64,000 bases of DNA, from positions 5,804,250 to 5,868,249 of the forward strand of contig NC_087390.1 in the NCBI RefSeq assembly GCF_963675165.1, in the 5' to 3' direction. Shown one piece after another: positions 50,601 through 60,872 of the stretch. Under the pieces are notes generated by a model that was not told where the DNA came from, did not search any database, and worked only from the letters and a program-made list of their open reading frames with translations. Numbering within the stretch: position 1 is the stretch's first letter; every line of letters begins with the position of its first letter. Source of the stretch: Halichondria panicea (Eukaryota > Porifera > Demospongiae > Suberitida > Halichondriidae). A program made the position numbers and the translations under genes.

Positions 50601-52803
50601 CCATTATAATATCTACATGCACACAGAGAAAGTCTGGTATCCATCCACAGCGTTTGCTGAGGATTGCTAAAACTGTATATAAGTACCTTAAGTTTCTGAG
50701 TCACCCCGAGCAGCAGTCTAAACAGATCTGAAGCAGATGCCAGCACATAGCGATGGGCATGATACGTCTTGCCCTCCAGTCTCAAGACCACGTCCGAATG
50801 AGATGGGTTGTTTATCGTTTTTTCCCAATCTGGAGCAAATGCCGAAGATGAGATATTTATCCAGGGTGCTTTTTCATTGGCCGGTAGTTCAGGGGGCGGG
50901 GGAACGTAAGGTCCACTGGCATTCGTGGAAAATGATTGGTCGGAGCGCCTGTACCGGAGAGTTACAAGGTGACAATAATATATATAGTCATAGCAGATTT
51001 TATTAATTCAGTACAGCGAAACCTGTCTATAGCAGTCACCCCTTGGGCAGACCAACATACTTATTGGCTGCAATAAAGATGTGACCTGCTATAACACAGG
51101 TCCACCATAATTATGCTATGGAGACTTTCTCCAATGGTTGCATAATAGAGGGTGACATGCTTATAGGGTATGTGACCACAACCAATTAATGTTTCACCCA
51201 CCGTTTCCATGGTAGTACGAATCTACGTCTCCTCCCTCCACTACGGGAAGTGCCAGTCTGTGTTAGCCCCACCCTCACACCAGCGTCCATTGCCTCCCGC
51301 ACACCAGCTCCTGTTAGGGCACTTGTCTCATAGTAACCCACCGCTCCTGAGGGGAAGAGGGGGGAGGTCATACGGTTACCAGATACATGCGCAACCCAGC
51401 GTTAAATAGAGCATCTTTGAACGGCCATAACTTCAGTTCCATTAATTAGTCCAATAACAAAGCTTACAACAGTGAGCTTAACTTAAAACCAAAAGTTTAA
51501 ATCAAAAGTCTATTTTGCATGGCGGTTATTATAGTTATAGCCCATGATCTTTTTCCAAAAATGCGTAGGCGTGGCTTACCGGAACACATTCAATGCAGTG
51601 CAAGCAATGAAATCAAACGAAATGTTTACTCACGAAAATCATCGTTTTCGAGTTTAACGAATTTATAGCATTAATACAGCATAAATTCCTCACCAAGATC
51701 TTTTGCCAGTTGCTGAGCATCTTCGCGGGGGACCTCAGTGTAGCCACGCCCATTGACCTCTTGACCTCTGAGGTCACTTTTGAGCCCCACTAGCAGCACA
51801 GGTGTGTTCGGACAATGATGACGAACTTCAGGTATCCACTTGTTTTTGACGTTTGCAAATGAAGTTGGAGATTTGACGCAAAATGCAACAAAGAAAATGT
51901 CCGTCTGGGGATAGGAAAGTGGGCGGAGCCTATCATAGTCTTCTTGGCCGGCTGTAGGAAGAGTCGAGAGATCCACATGATATTATTTAGCAAAACAATT
52001 CTAACATGTACTAGAGTAAAGTATCAGACGTCATCATAATTATGTCAGACACTGATATCTTCAGAAGATACAGACACCATTGAAGGACTAAGCTAGCAGA
52101 ACTCTTTAGCTAGCTACTAACCAAAAATCAAGCTCAAACTCTTGTCGGGCTCTGCACTACACTCGGTTGAACTGGTGAAGGTCTCTCGATCAACAGATCG
52201 GACATTGTGGTTATAATTGATTGGCCAGACACTGACTTCTAAGTGTGATACATTAATTTTGGGCACTAAGTAATTTGACTGGTACATGGTAAAGGCAGAG
52301 ATTGAGCCCCACCCCCTAACCAACTATAATAATGTTGTTTTCGGATGCTTTCTAACCCTACTATATATCATCTGCCATATTCAGTTGTTTCTACACTTGT
52401 AGATCTACAGAGCCTAGAAGCACGTTTAGTGCCTGTAAAATACCGTGTTATGTCCGATTTATTGAGAGAGACATTCTCCAGTTCAACCAAGTGCAGTGCA
52501 GAAATGGTGGCTGTATTTGCTGTAGTTTTCGGTGTCCGACATAATTATGATAACGTCTAATGATTGATACTTTCCTCTACCATAATTTATATAAGTGCAA
52601 ACCACAATCATACAGTTTAGGTACGTACCTGTGTCCCATAGCGACACTGAGACTGGTTTTCCGTCCACCATAATATTGCCGCCGTAGTTATCGAACACAG
52701 TAGGAACGTACTCACTGGGAAAAGAATTGGTACTCCATTGTATAAGAAAACAAGATTTCCCCACTGCACCATCTCCAACTATGACCACCTTCAGGTTTTG
52801 CAT
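47672..52803 (-). CDS. RHOBTB-family protein B with intact GTPase motifs
   Basis: Eleven exons on minus: 52629-52803, 51694-51951, 51202-51346, 50687-50948, 50289-50392, 49922-50207, 49582-49713, 49247-49362, 48727-48830, 48212-48436 and 47672-47781; 638 residues. The GTPase domain has every expected motif: P-loop GDGAVGKS, switch [10 protein letters not shown], switch [26 protein letters not shown] for the base, ETSA. Then a Pro-rich linker ([10 protein letters not shown]), split BTB1 ([20 protein letters not shown]), BTB2 ([18 protein letters not shown]), the C-terminal region with VEEHRWPP and tail [12 protein letters not shown] without a prenylation box. It is the best candidate for the functional member of the cluster, and a likely Cullin-3 adaptor by family. 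It points towards copy A with the NLR between them. Confidence 0.85.
51010..51180. repeat. Dispersed repeat (family R1) in RHOBTB B intron 3
   Basis: Starts CAGCGAAACCTGTCTATAGC and runs through CAGACCAACA to the TTATAGGGTATGTGACCAC end. It is one of the fuller copies of the family. Confidence 0.65.
52013..52578. mobile_element. Foldback element in RHOBTB B intron 1
   Basis: About 566 bp with outer arms AGAGTAAAGTATCAGACGTC (left) and the matching GACGTTATC/AACGTCTAATGATTG/ATACTTTCCTCT side on the right. Pairing continues inward: TCTGCACTACACTCGGTTGA near 52149 corresponds to the complement of the stretch near 52465-52510. Intron 1 of RHOBTB C has only the outer arms at 57890-57970. Confidence 0.65.
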
Positions 52804-53020
52804 CTTCGAAAGAGTTTAGGAAGCAATACAAAAGCTTTTTTATCATTGTAAATACTGAGAGAACATGAGATTGTTGTTTGTTTATATTGTGGATTGTCAA
52901 TCAGTCTAAAAATAGAACAAAGTTTTCATTGCGTGGGAGTTTGCCTCGCTGCTACTATTTTAAGTAGTATTAATGATGTCATAGATTGCTATAGCCGCGG
53001 TTAAATACGAGGGGTAACCT
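52804..53020 (-). promoter_or_regulatory. Conserved upstream region of RHOBTB B
   Basis: Blocks shared with the upstream region of RHOBTB C: GTTTAGGAAGCAA next to the start, CAATCAGTCTAAAAATAGAA at about 52908-52927, and ATAGCCGCGGTTAAATA at about 52991-53007. The sequence between blocks has diverged more. The blocks are absent upstream of A and D. Confidence 0.45.
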
Positions 53021-53576
53021 TAAAATGCCAGCAGCCCCACCCATCTTTCTTGTATAATGGTAGCACCTTTTGGTACATTCATTGTAGAGCCTGCAACCAT
53101 GCAGTAGACTATACTACTAATCAGTATACTATAGTTAGGTTTGTGTTCTCCCCATGACCATGTCCTCTCATATATAATTATAAATTTGTTTCATTAATAA
53201 TGTAGCTTGTTTGGTGAGGTGCAAAATAGGGCAGAGCAAAATTAGTTAAAACTGGGAGAAACTCCCACCATCATGATCAGTATTTCACATGCAAAGCTGC
53301 TATTGGTGGGTGGCATTGAATGTGAATGTGCAACCCACGAACATTGAGCCAAATTTCTCGCTACGCATGCATGTCATTGGAGTAATGAAGGCGCCCGACA
53401 CCTTCCAGAGTCAGTCCTGGTATTAAATTTATATCGACCACTAATTATTACTGAGCCAATAATTATCGAATGGAGCATTTTCTCATAAATTGTACACTAT
53501 AGTAAAAGGAAAAGAAGTGACTGCATGGAATAAAAATCAATGGCATCTAACACAAACAGAGTGACAGTTTTTCAGA
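53021..53576. other. Spacer between RHOBTB B and RHOBTB C
   Basis: No gene is visible. A stretch at about 53330-53400 (GCGCCCGACACCTTCCAGAG) recurs near 58650 upstream of C, so it belongs to the duplicated unit. Confidence 0.5.
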
Positions 53577-55947
53577 CTATTTGAACAGTCGAGAGAGTCC
53601 TCGTCTCTTGTGGCTCTTGACAGCTGCTCCATTGTCCGCTGTCCTGGGGGGGTCATCTGTAGTAGCGGAGGGGTCACCTGTATAGTAGCGAGGGGATTGT
53701 TATGCATGCATGGTGGGGGGTAGGTATAGTATATAGGACTAGCTAGTCGATGCTTAGAGCAATGGTGAAGCAGAAATGAAGGACTTATCTAAGCCATATA
53801 TCACGAGGACTAGACTAGGAACACAGAATCTTCCAAAATTAAAAACCTGCATGGTATACGTTGCAAAGAAGAAACTCCAGCAATGCTGAACATCATGAAC
53901 ATTAACAGCGTCCTGCATGGCTGGACTTACTTTGATACTTGCCAGTATTTTTCATTATGCTATGTGACGCAGCCTGACTATAAACCACACCCACCTGACT
54001 CCTCCCCCTCAGTATCGAGGTACTTGGCCTTACACTCGTTCATAGCGGCCTCGTAAGGTGGCCATCGATGCTCCTCCACATAAGAGAGGTTGTCTTGGTC
54101 CAATTGCAGGAATTGTTCATTTTCCTCAAAATCAGCGTAATTGTTTGAGATGAAATGGAGGCACCAAGTGCTGAGCTGAGACGCGTTGTGCAGCTGTGAG
54201 GAGAGCAGGATTCCTGTGTGTGTGTTGGGTATGTGTGGAGTGGGTGTGTGTGGGGGAAGTGGGCATTATTTTTGCCTGGCACGTGCCAACCCAAGGCCAC
54301 ATAAAAACACAATTTCATGACCATCACTTAAGCACATGCATACATGACTGGACCTCACCTATAATGTCGACGTTTGCCTTTGCAATGGAATCTTTTGTGG
54401 CCCTCTCCACATGCTTGGAGATATACAGTTCACAGAGTGACATGAGCCGACTCATCACGTATCTGTTGTGAGGGAGAGGGGAGGAGTCAATAAGGCATGT
54501 GATACACATCATATGCATGCAAGCTAGCTAGCTCTCAAGGTCTTTGCTCCAACTTTAATATTTGAGGGATTAGATGTACCAATGTACAGTAAAACATCTT
54601 CTATATAATTACCAAAACAATTAATGGCAATTTCCCTTCACCTGTTGGCCAGCTCCAATATTCCTATAGAGTCCCCCTCCTCAATGGGGGCGTGGTCAGT
54701 GTACAGGTACTCTAGGAAACTCACAAACGTGTCCAATGGAATATCAGGTATGGATATCTGAGGAGGGGGTTAAAATTTGTTGATTACTTAAATTTGAAAT
54801 AAACGCGTGATATAGCGCATCTCCGTGACTTAATTGTATTGTACGCCCACTCTTAATTAAGCTTGTGGTTGATTAAAGCGTCATTGGTTTGTGGTTAGCA
54901 GCTGCTGATGTCATCAAAACAGTAGTAAAATTTGTAGTTTTTCAGTGTTATTTCAGCAATGGAAAAAGCATAGAGGATGTTCTTGGTATCAAAATGTAGC
55001 CCATTTATCTGTAAACTTATTACAGAAATTTGAAAGCTAAGCTATTAATTTTTCAGAAGTTATTACTCTAACCAAAAGTATACCTAAAAACCAGTAAATC
55101 ATGAATTATATACACTGTGAACTAATATAAGACCCTTAAAGGATGGTCAGGAAACCTAAACCATTGAACAATTATGTGATGAAGTCTGAGACCTTAGCTG
55201 TAGAAAATTACTGTTTTATTACTCAAACCGATTACACACTATAACAATTTGCTGTTGTTCTTCTTAATCTCCCCAAACCCACCACCTCATGTTTTCATGG
55301 AAATTGAAGATATGTTGTAGCTTATTCATTCACCTACACAATGGTATCAGCACAATTTCTTAGAAAGGTTCCAATCAAAAGATATCAACATTTAAGTACA
55401 ACCACTCACACATTTGTGGTAATCTACTCTCTAAGCTGGATGCACTGTACGAAGAATGACACAAAGTGCATGCAAGGGCGTATAAAAGAAGAGAGGGCAT
55501 GCAACTCCACTATCAGTACACGTAGCTAGCAGAGTTCAAATGTGGGCGGAGGAATGTGTGCATTTGCATGAAGTGCTAAAAATAAATTTCATTTCATGCA
55601 CTGTCATGCACATTCATCCGCCCACGTTTGAACTCTGCTCATATAGGAGTTGCATGACCTCTCTTCTTTTATACGCCCTTGGTGCATGCTAACAAACAGA
55701 GTGGTCGATTTGGGAGAGGAAATCAACTTCTTGTGAGCTGAATTCTCTGATTCTAGGAATAATAAATCAATTAAGTTAGGCCATTAATTTTGTTATCTGT
55801 CTCTATGACGACCTACCTCGGTAGCTGTGCTCTCATGGAAGGCTCCAGACAACATGGCCGACATGACCTCACATCGTGTGGTCAGTACTAGTCGATGGGC
55901 GGGGACAACCACACCCTCCACCAGGAAACATACGTCAGAGAACAATC

Positions 55948-55983
<36 letters not shown>

Positions 55984-58199
55984 AAATCTTTGCTGTTATA
56001 ATTATTACAGATCTCCCTAAACGCTGATATATTCAGGACTCAAAATCACATATGCACAAATACCAGCACAAAAATGGCATACCTTGTTGAGAAATAGTTG
56101 CTTAGTGACACTGGCATGTCGTTCGTTCAACCACGTTATAATTTTCGGATTCAGAGACTCCTCCCCTTTACGAGCATTCTCACACATGAGCTCCAACTCG
56201 GGAAAATTCAGCAGCTGAGAAATCTTGATTGTTTCGTCGAAACCTTCGCTCTCTTTGTCTAGTTCCACCACTCCAGTGTAGAGGAATGCTAGGGCACGAG
56301 ATAGCGCCAGCTCCGTCACCACAGAGGGGTCAAAGGCCATCTCCGTCAGCTGTTTACCGTCCGAGTCAGGTCTATAGCAAACAAAAAATTTTACCATACA
56401 CATTTTTATTGAAAAATTGATCGTGAAACACATTCAAAAACTAAGAATTGATAAGACAAAGTGTCTCTTAATTACCTGTCTTCAATGTGAAGCATTCCCT
56501 CCAACTGCCTCGAGTTGACCGTCTCCACAGTAACCTTCTTTAGTCGTGCCTTGTCCCACCCATCACACAGACTATCAACCTGGAGGAGGTGGGAGAGTGG
56601 ACATTAAAGCCATCGCTTAATTGGAACACTGTACTCAAAGTCTCCATAACAGGCCACCTCTTTATTTTACAGCCACCGTTGGTCTGTCCAAGAGTGACCA
56701 TTATAGATGTATACATGTACATAAATATTCTGGTATCCACAGCATTGACTGAGATTGGCTAAAACTGTAAGCTCCACCTTAACTTCCTGAGTCACCCCGA
56801 ACAGCTGTCTAAACAGATCTGAAGCAGATGCCAGCACATAGCGATGGGCATGATACGTCTTGCCCTCCAGTCTTAAGACCACGTCTGAATGAGATGGGTT
56901 GTTTATCGATTTTTCCCAATCAGAGGAAAACGTTGAAGTTTGGACTTTTATTGCGGGCATTTGAGGGGGCGGGGAGGGTTCATTGATATTTGTGTAAAAT
57001 GATTGTTCGGATGATTGTTCGGCTGATTTGGAGTGTCTGTAAAGGAGAGTTACAAGGTGACAATAAATATAGTCTTAGGGAACCAAATCAGTGAAACCTG
57101 TCTATATAGTGGTCACCCTTGGACAGACCAACAGTGGCTGTAATATAGACAATGTATGTTAATACAGTATAATTCGGATGGGGTCTGGTCCGGCTCTATT
57201 AGGATTAGCGAGGTCTACTGTACTCTTAATATTTCACCCACCGTTTCCATGGTAGTACGAATCTACGTCTCCTCCCTGCTCTTGTTAGCACTGCCCTCAC
57301 ACCAGCGTCAATAGCCTCCCTCACACCAGCTCCTGTGAGGGCACTGGTCTCATAGTAACCCACCGCTCCTGAGGGGAAGAGGGGGGAGGTCATACGGTTG
57401 CTCATTCCAACTTTGAAAATTGAGCATTGGCACTACTACCAACATTTCGGCAAGGGGCACGGAATTTCTGCAATAGTGACGATACGTTACCTCTACAGGA
57501 AAAGTTGTGTTCGCGAAACTATTAGCAGGCCACCTCTTTATTCTAGCAAGTAAGATATACGTACCAAGATCTTTTGCCAGTTGCAGAGCATCTTCGCGGG
57601 GGACATCAGTGTAGTCACCATTGACCTCTTGACCTCTGAGGTCACACTGGAGCCCCAGTAGCAGCACAGGTGTGTTCGGACAATGATGACGAATTTCAGG
57701 TATCCACATATATTTGATGTTTTCAAATGAACTTTCAAATGAAGTTGGGGACTTAACACAAAATGCAATCAGGAAAATGTCCGTCTGGGGATAGGAAAGT
57801 GGGCGGATCCTATCATAGTCTTCTTGGCCGGCTGTAGGAAGGATCAAGAAATTCACAGGATATTGCAAAAGAAGAATCTATACATGTACTAGAGTAAAGT
57901 ATCAATCATCAGACGTCCTTTATGATGACGTCCTTTATGATGACGTCTGATGATTGATACTTTATACTCTACCAATATAAAGTGCAAACCACAATCATAC
58001 AGTTCAGGTTTGTTAGGTACATACGTGTATCCCATAGCGACACTGAGACTGATTTTCCGTCCACCATAATATCGCTGCTAAAGTTATCAAACACAGTAGG
58101 GACGTATCCACTGGGGAATGAATTGGTGCTCAATCGAATGAGAAAACATGTTTTCCCCACTGCACCATCTCCAACTATGACCACCTTCAGTTTTGGCAT
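53577..58199 (-). CDS. RHOBTB-family protein C
   Basis: Eleven exons on minus: 58025-58199, 57565-57831, 57242-57368, 56778-57036, 56476-56579, 56083-56371, 55817-55948, 54642-54757, 54359-54462, 53995-54213 and 53577-53677; 630 residues. The P-loop is GDGAVGKT and switch I is intact (YVPTVFDNF). The exon 1 donor is C|GTATGT instead of G|GTACGT, so the codon spanning intron 1 becomes Pro and switch II reads DTPGQE. The base-recognition Lys is Gln (LQCD), as in copy A. Exon 2 has a four-residue duplication (SFESSFEN). Both BTB domains and VEEHRWPP are complete; the tail ends RRGLSRLFK, three residues shorter than B. Promoter blocks match those of B, so it is probably expressed. Confidence 0.8.
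55473..55681. mobile_element. MITE in RHOBTB C intron 7 with target duplication
   Basis: About 209 bp starting CAAGGGCGTATAAAAGAAGA and ending with its complement; arms extend roughly 100 bp. GTGCATG flanks it on both sides. The paralogous intron of RHOBTB E has the site once, at about 62918-62930 (AAAGTGCATGCTAAC), which shows the element inserted after the copies split. Confidence 0.8.
57890..57970. repeat. Short hairpin, remnant of the foldback element, RHOBTB C intron 1
   Basis: Arms TAAAGTATCAATCATCAGAC and GTCTGATGATTGATACTTTA with a TTTATGATGACGTCC repeat between. It matches the outer ends of the 566-bp element in RHOBTB B intron 1. Confidence 0.7.
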
Positions 58200-58390
58200 C
58201 TTCGAGAAATGAGTTTAGGAAGCAACACAAAAGCTTAATACTGAGAGAATATCAGATTGTTTGTTTATATCGTGGATTGTCATGTCAATCAGTCTAAAAA
58301 TAGAACAAAGTATTCATTGCGTGGGATTAATGATTTCATAAATTAATTATATTGATATATAGCCGCGGTTAAATATCGAGGCGTAACCTA
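58200..58390 (-). promoter_or_regulatory. Conserved upstream region of RHOBTB C
   Basis: Same three blocks as upstream of B: GTTTAGGAAGCAA, TCAATCAGTCTAAAAATAGA (about 58285-58305) and ATAGCCGCGGTTAAATAT (about 58360-58377). A perfect hairpin GCAGGAGTGCAT/ATGCACTCCTGC at 58425-58455 has been added here relative to B. Confidence 0.45.
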
Positions 58391-58826
58391 ACTAATGCCA
58401 GCCCCGCCCATCTTTCTTGCTTTTGCAGGAGTGCATGATCTGAATGCACTCCTGCTGGTAGCCAATCAATATGCTAGGTCTGTCTTCTCTTCAGAGGCCA
58501 TGCAATGCCCTCTTATAATTATTAGTTAAAAAGTTTTTTCCAAATTTTTGTTGTGTAGCGGGAAATTTGAGCGAGGTGCAGAGGCAAAGCAATTAACGTG
58601 AATATTTCCCGCTACGTGATACATGTACACTCACTGTCGAGGTAATGAAGACCCGACACGTCCCTTCCAGAGTCAGTTCTGGTATTAAATAAAAATATTG
58701 AAAATAGAATGGAGCATGTACTTATGAATATATCCACTTGTAATTATAAAGTTGCATAAAAAGTTTTTTGCAAATAGACTTAATTAAAAATGTTCTCTAC
58801 TGAGTGTTCTTAGCTACCAGTGCACA
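58391..58826. other. Spacer between RHOBTB C start and the D remnant
   Basis: Holds the hairpin at 58425-58455 and sequence resembling the B-C spacer (near 58650). I see none of the missing 3' exons of copy D. Confidence 0.55.
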
Positions 58827-59149
58827 TTATGGTGGATTTGGTATTCCAGAGATGCCAGTACATAAATGAGATGGGTTGTTTATCGTTTGTGCCAAATCTA
58901 CCGAAGAGGATGCTTTTTCATCGGCCGGTAGTTCAGGTTCACTGGCCGCATTCGTGGAAAATGATTGGTCAGATGATTGGGAGTGCCTGTACAGAGAGTT
59001 ACAAGGTGACAATAATGTAAACCAGATTTGACTAATGCAGTGAAACCTGTCTATATAGTGGTCACCTTCAACAGTGGCTGTAAAAATTTTACAGGGTGGC
59101 CTGCTAACACAGGTCCAAACACATGCCATTAACCTGGCTGTACTGTATA

Positions 59150-59470
59150 GAGGGTTATTTTTAAGGCACACAATTTTTGCGGATTTCTCAAACTAATCAT
59201 TTTGCAGATTTCATTTTTTCAAGGATAATGGCCATAATTACACTCGCTCTATGATTATGGGATGACCACAAGCTGGCTACAGTATAATCCAGAAGACCAC
59301 AACAGAAAGGTGTGGTACTATATCTGGGCCAGAAGGGTAGAGGTTCAAATGACCACACCCCTACAGTAGAGAGGTCTTTCGATACTGGAAGTAAACGAGC
59401 CACTAAACTTTCGAGGTTCGAGGTCAATCCGGAAAATACAGTGCCTTGAAAACAACCCGCTATACGGCAT
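59150..59470. repeat. MITE of the TATAGCGG family in RHOBTB D intron 3
   Basis: About 320 bp; right end GAAAACAACCCGCTATACGGC pairs imperfectly with GGTTATTTTTAAGGCACAC at the left. Confidence 0.5.
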
Positions 59471-59784
59471 TATAGAATGCTTAGGATGACCATAAGGACA
59501 ATACTCCTACTATTTCACTCACCGTTTTCTGCCTACCCTTGTTAGTCCTGCCCTCACACAAAAGTCCATTGCCTCCATCACACCAGCTCCTGTTAGGGCA
59601 CTTGTCTCATAGTAACCCACCGCTCCTGAGGGGAAGAGGGGGGAGGTCATATGTCACTTGCATACGTAACATTGGATTAAAATGTGCGTGCTTCTAGAAA
59701 TTTTTACACATGTTAAATGAAGCATCTTTGAACAGCCATAACTTTAGTTTTGTAGGTGATATGATTTTTTGAAAAAGCTCAGCC

Positions 59785-59965
59785 AGGTTAATGGGCCCAA
59801 GTCTCCATAGCATGTGCTTGGACCTGTGTTAGCAGGCCACCCTCTATAATACAGCCAGGTTAATGGGTCCAAGTCTCCATAGCATGTGTTTGGACCTGTG
59901 TTAGCAGGCCACCCTCTATAATACAGCCATTGTTGGTATACCCAAGGGTCACCACTATAGACAGG
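59785..59965. repeat. Dispersed repeat (family R1), internally doubled
   Basis: GCCAGGTTAATGGG followed by AGTCTCCATAGCATGTG occurs twice in tandem with a period of about 70 bp, then a GGTCACCACTATAGACAGGG end. Confidence 0.65.
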
Positions 59966-60596
59966 GTTTCACTCTAGCAGAAATACGGCATAAATTCCTC
60001 ACCAAGATCTTTTGCCAGTTGCAGAGCATCTTCACGGGGGACCTCAGTGTAGTCACCATTGACCTCTTGACCTCTGAGGTCACACTTGAGCCCTAGTAGC
60101 AGCACAGGTGTGTTCGGACAAAAATGACGAACTTCAGGTATCCACCTCTCTTTGATGTTTGCAAATGAGGTTGGATATTTGATAGAAAATGTAACAAGGA
60201 AAATGTTCGTATCAGGATAGGAAAGTGGGCGGAGCCTATCGTAGTCTTCTCCACCACCTGTAGAGAATTAGCATATATGATTAAACCAGCAGATGTGTTT
60301 CAAGGGTCGAGAGAAAAGATGTTTACATAAATCCATAACTTTACATTATTTGCTCAAAAGAATCAATATCATGTTTTATATAATTACAAGTGCAAACGAC
60401 ATCATACAGTTAGGTACGTACCTGTATCCCATGGCGACACTATGACTGGTTTTCCGTCGACCATAATTTCGGCGGCATAGCTGTCAAACGTAGTGGGGAC
60501 GTATTCACTGGGGAATGAATTGGTGCTCCATCGAATGAAAAAACATGTTTTACCCACTGCACCATCTCCAAGTATGACCACCTTCACGTTTTGCAT

Positions 60597-60872
60597 CTTC
60601 GAGAAAAAGATCTCAGTTGATCAATGTGTAAATACGGTAAAGGCAAACTGGTAAAGGGTCTCTACATGTACACATAGTAACTTGTACCTTGTACCCAGGA
60701 AGTCTGAAGGGCGTTTCTAATGTTATGTTTGCGGTTGAGAGACGACATCATTACATTCCAATCCTATTATTTTAATACCACACTACTATAGAAGTGATAA
60801 TTCAGTGAAAAGTGATGGAATAAAAATCACACAAAAGTGCAACAGTTTGATCCACTTGTCATTAATGAACAG
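60597..60872. other. Spacer between RHOBTB D start and RHOBTB E stop
   Basis: Under 300 bases; nothing recognised. It should contain the promoter of D if D is transcribed. Confidence 0.4.

Larger units (their letters stand above)
58827..60596 (-). pseudogene. RHOBTB-family copy D, truncated after the GTPase domain
   Basis: Four exons on minus: 60422-60596, 60004-60257, 59523-59625 and 58827-58986 (stop). The P-loop is intact (GDGAVGKT) and switch I nearly so (YVPTTFDSY), but switch II reads DTGGGE, losing the catalytic Gln; the base Lys is kept (LKCD). Exon 3 lacks the RRRRFVLPW segment. Exon 4 follows the family through TINNPSH, then a deletion of about 50 bp shifts the frame and translation stops 12 codons later. 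All BTB and C-terminal exons are absent; the next gene begins at 58199. It could still make a short GTPase-like protein of about 230 residues. The promoter blocks of B and C are not seen upstream. Confidence 0.75.

Noticed and set aside
58827-59171. 114-codon frame as a separate gene
   Set aside because: Its second half is RHOBTB D exon 4; the first half is intron sequence.
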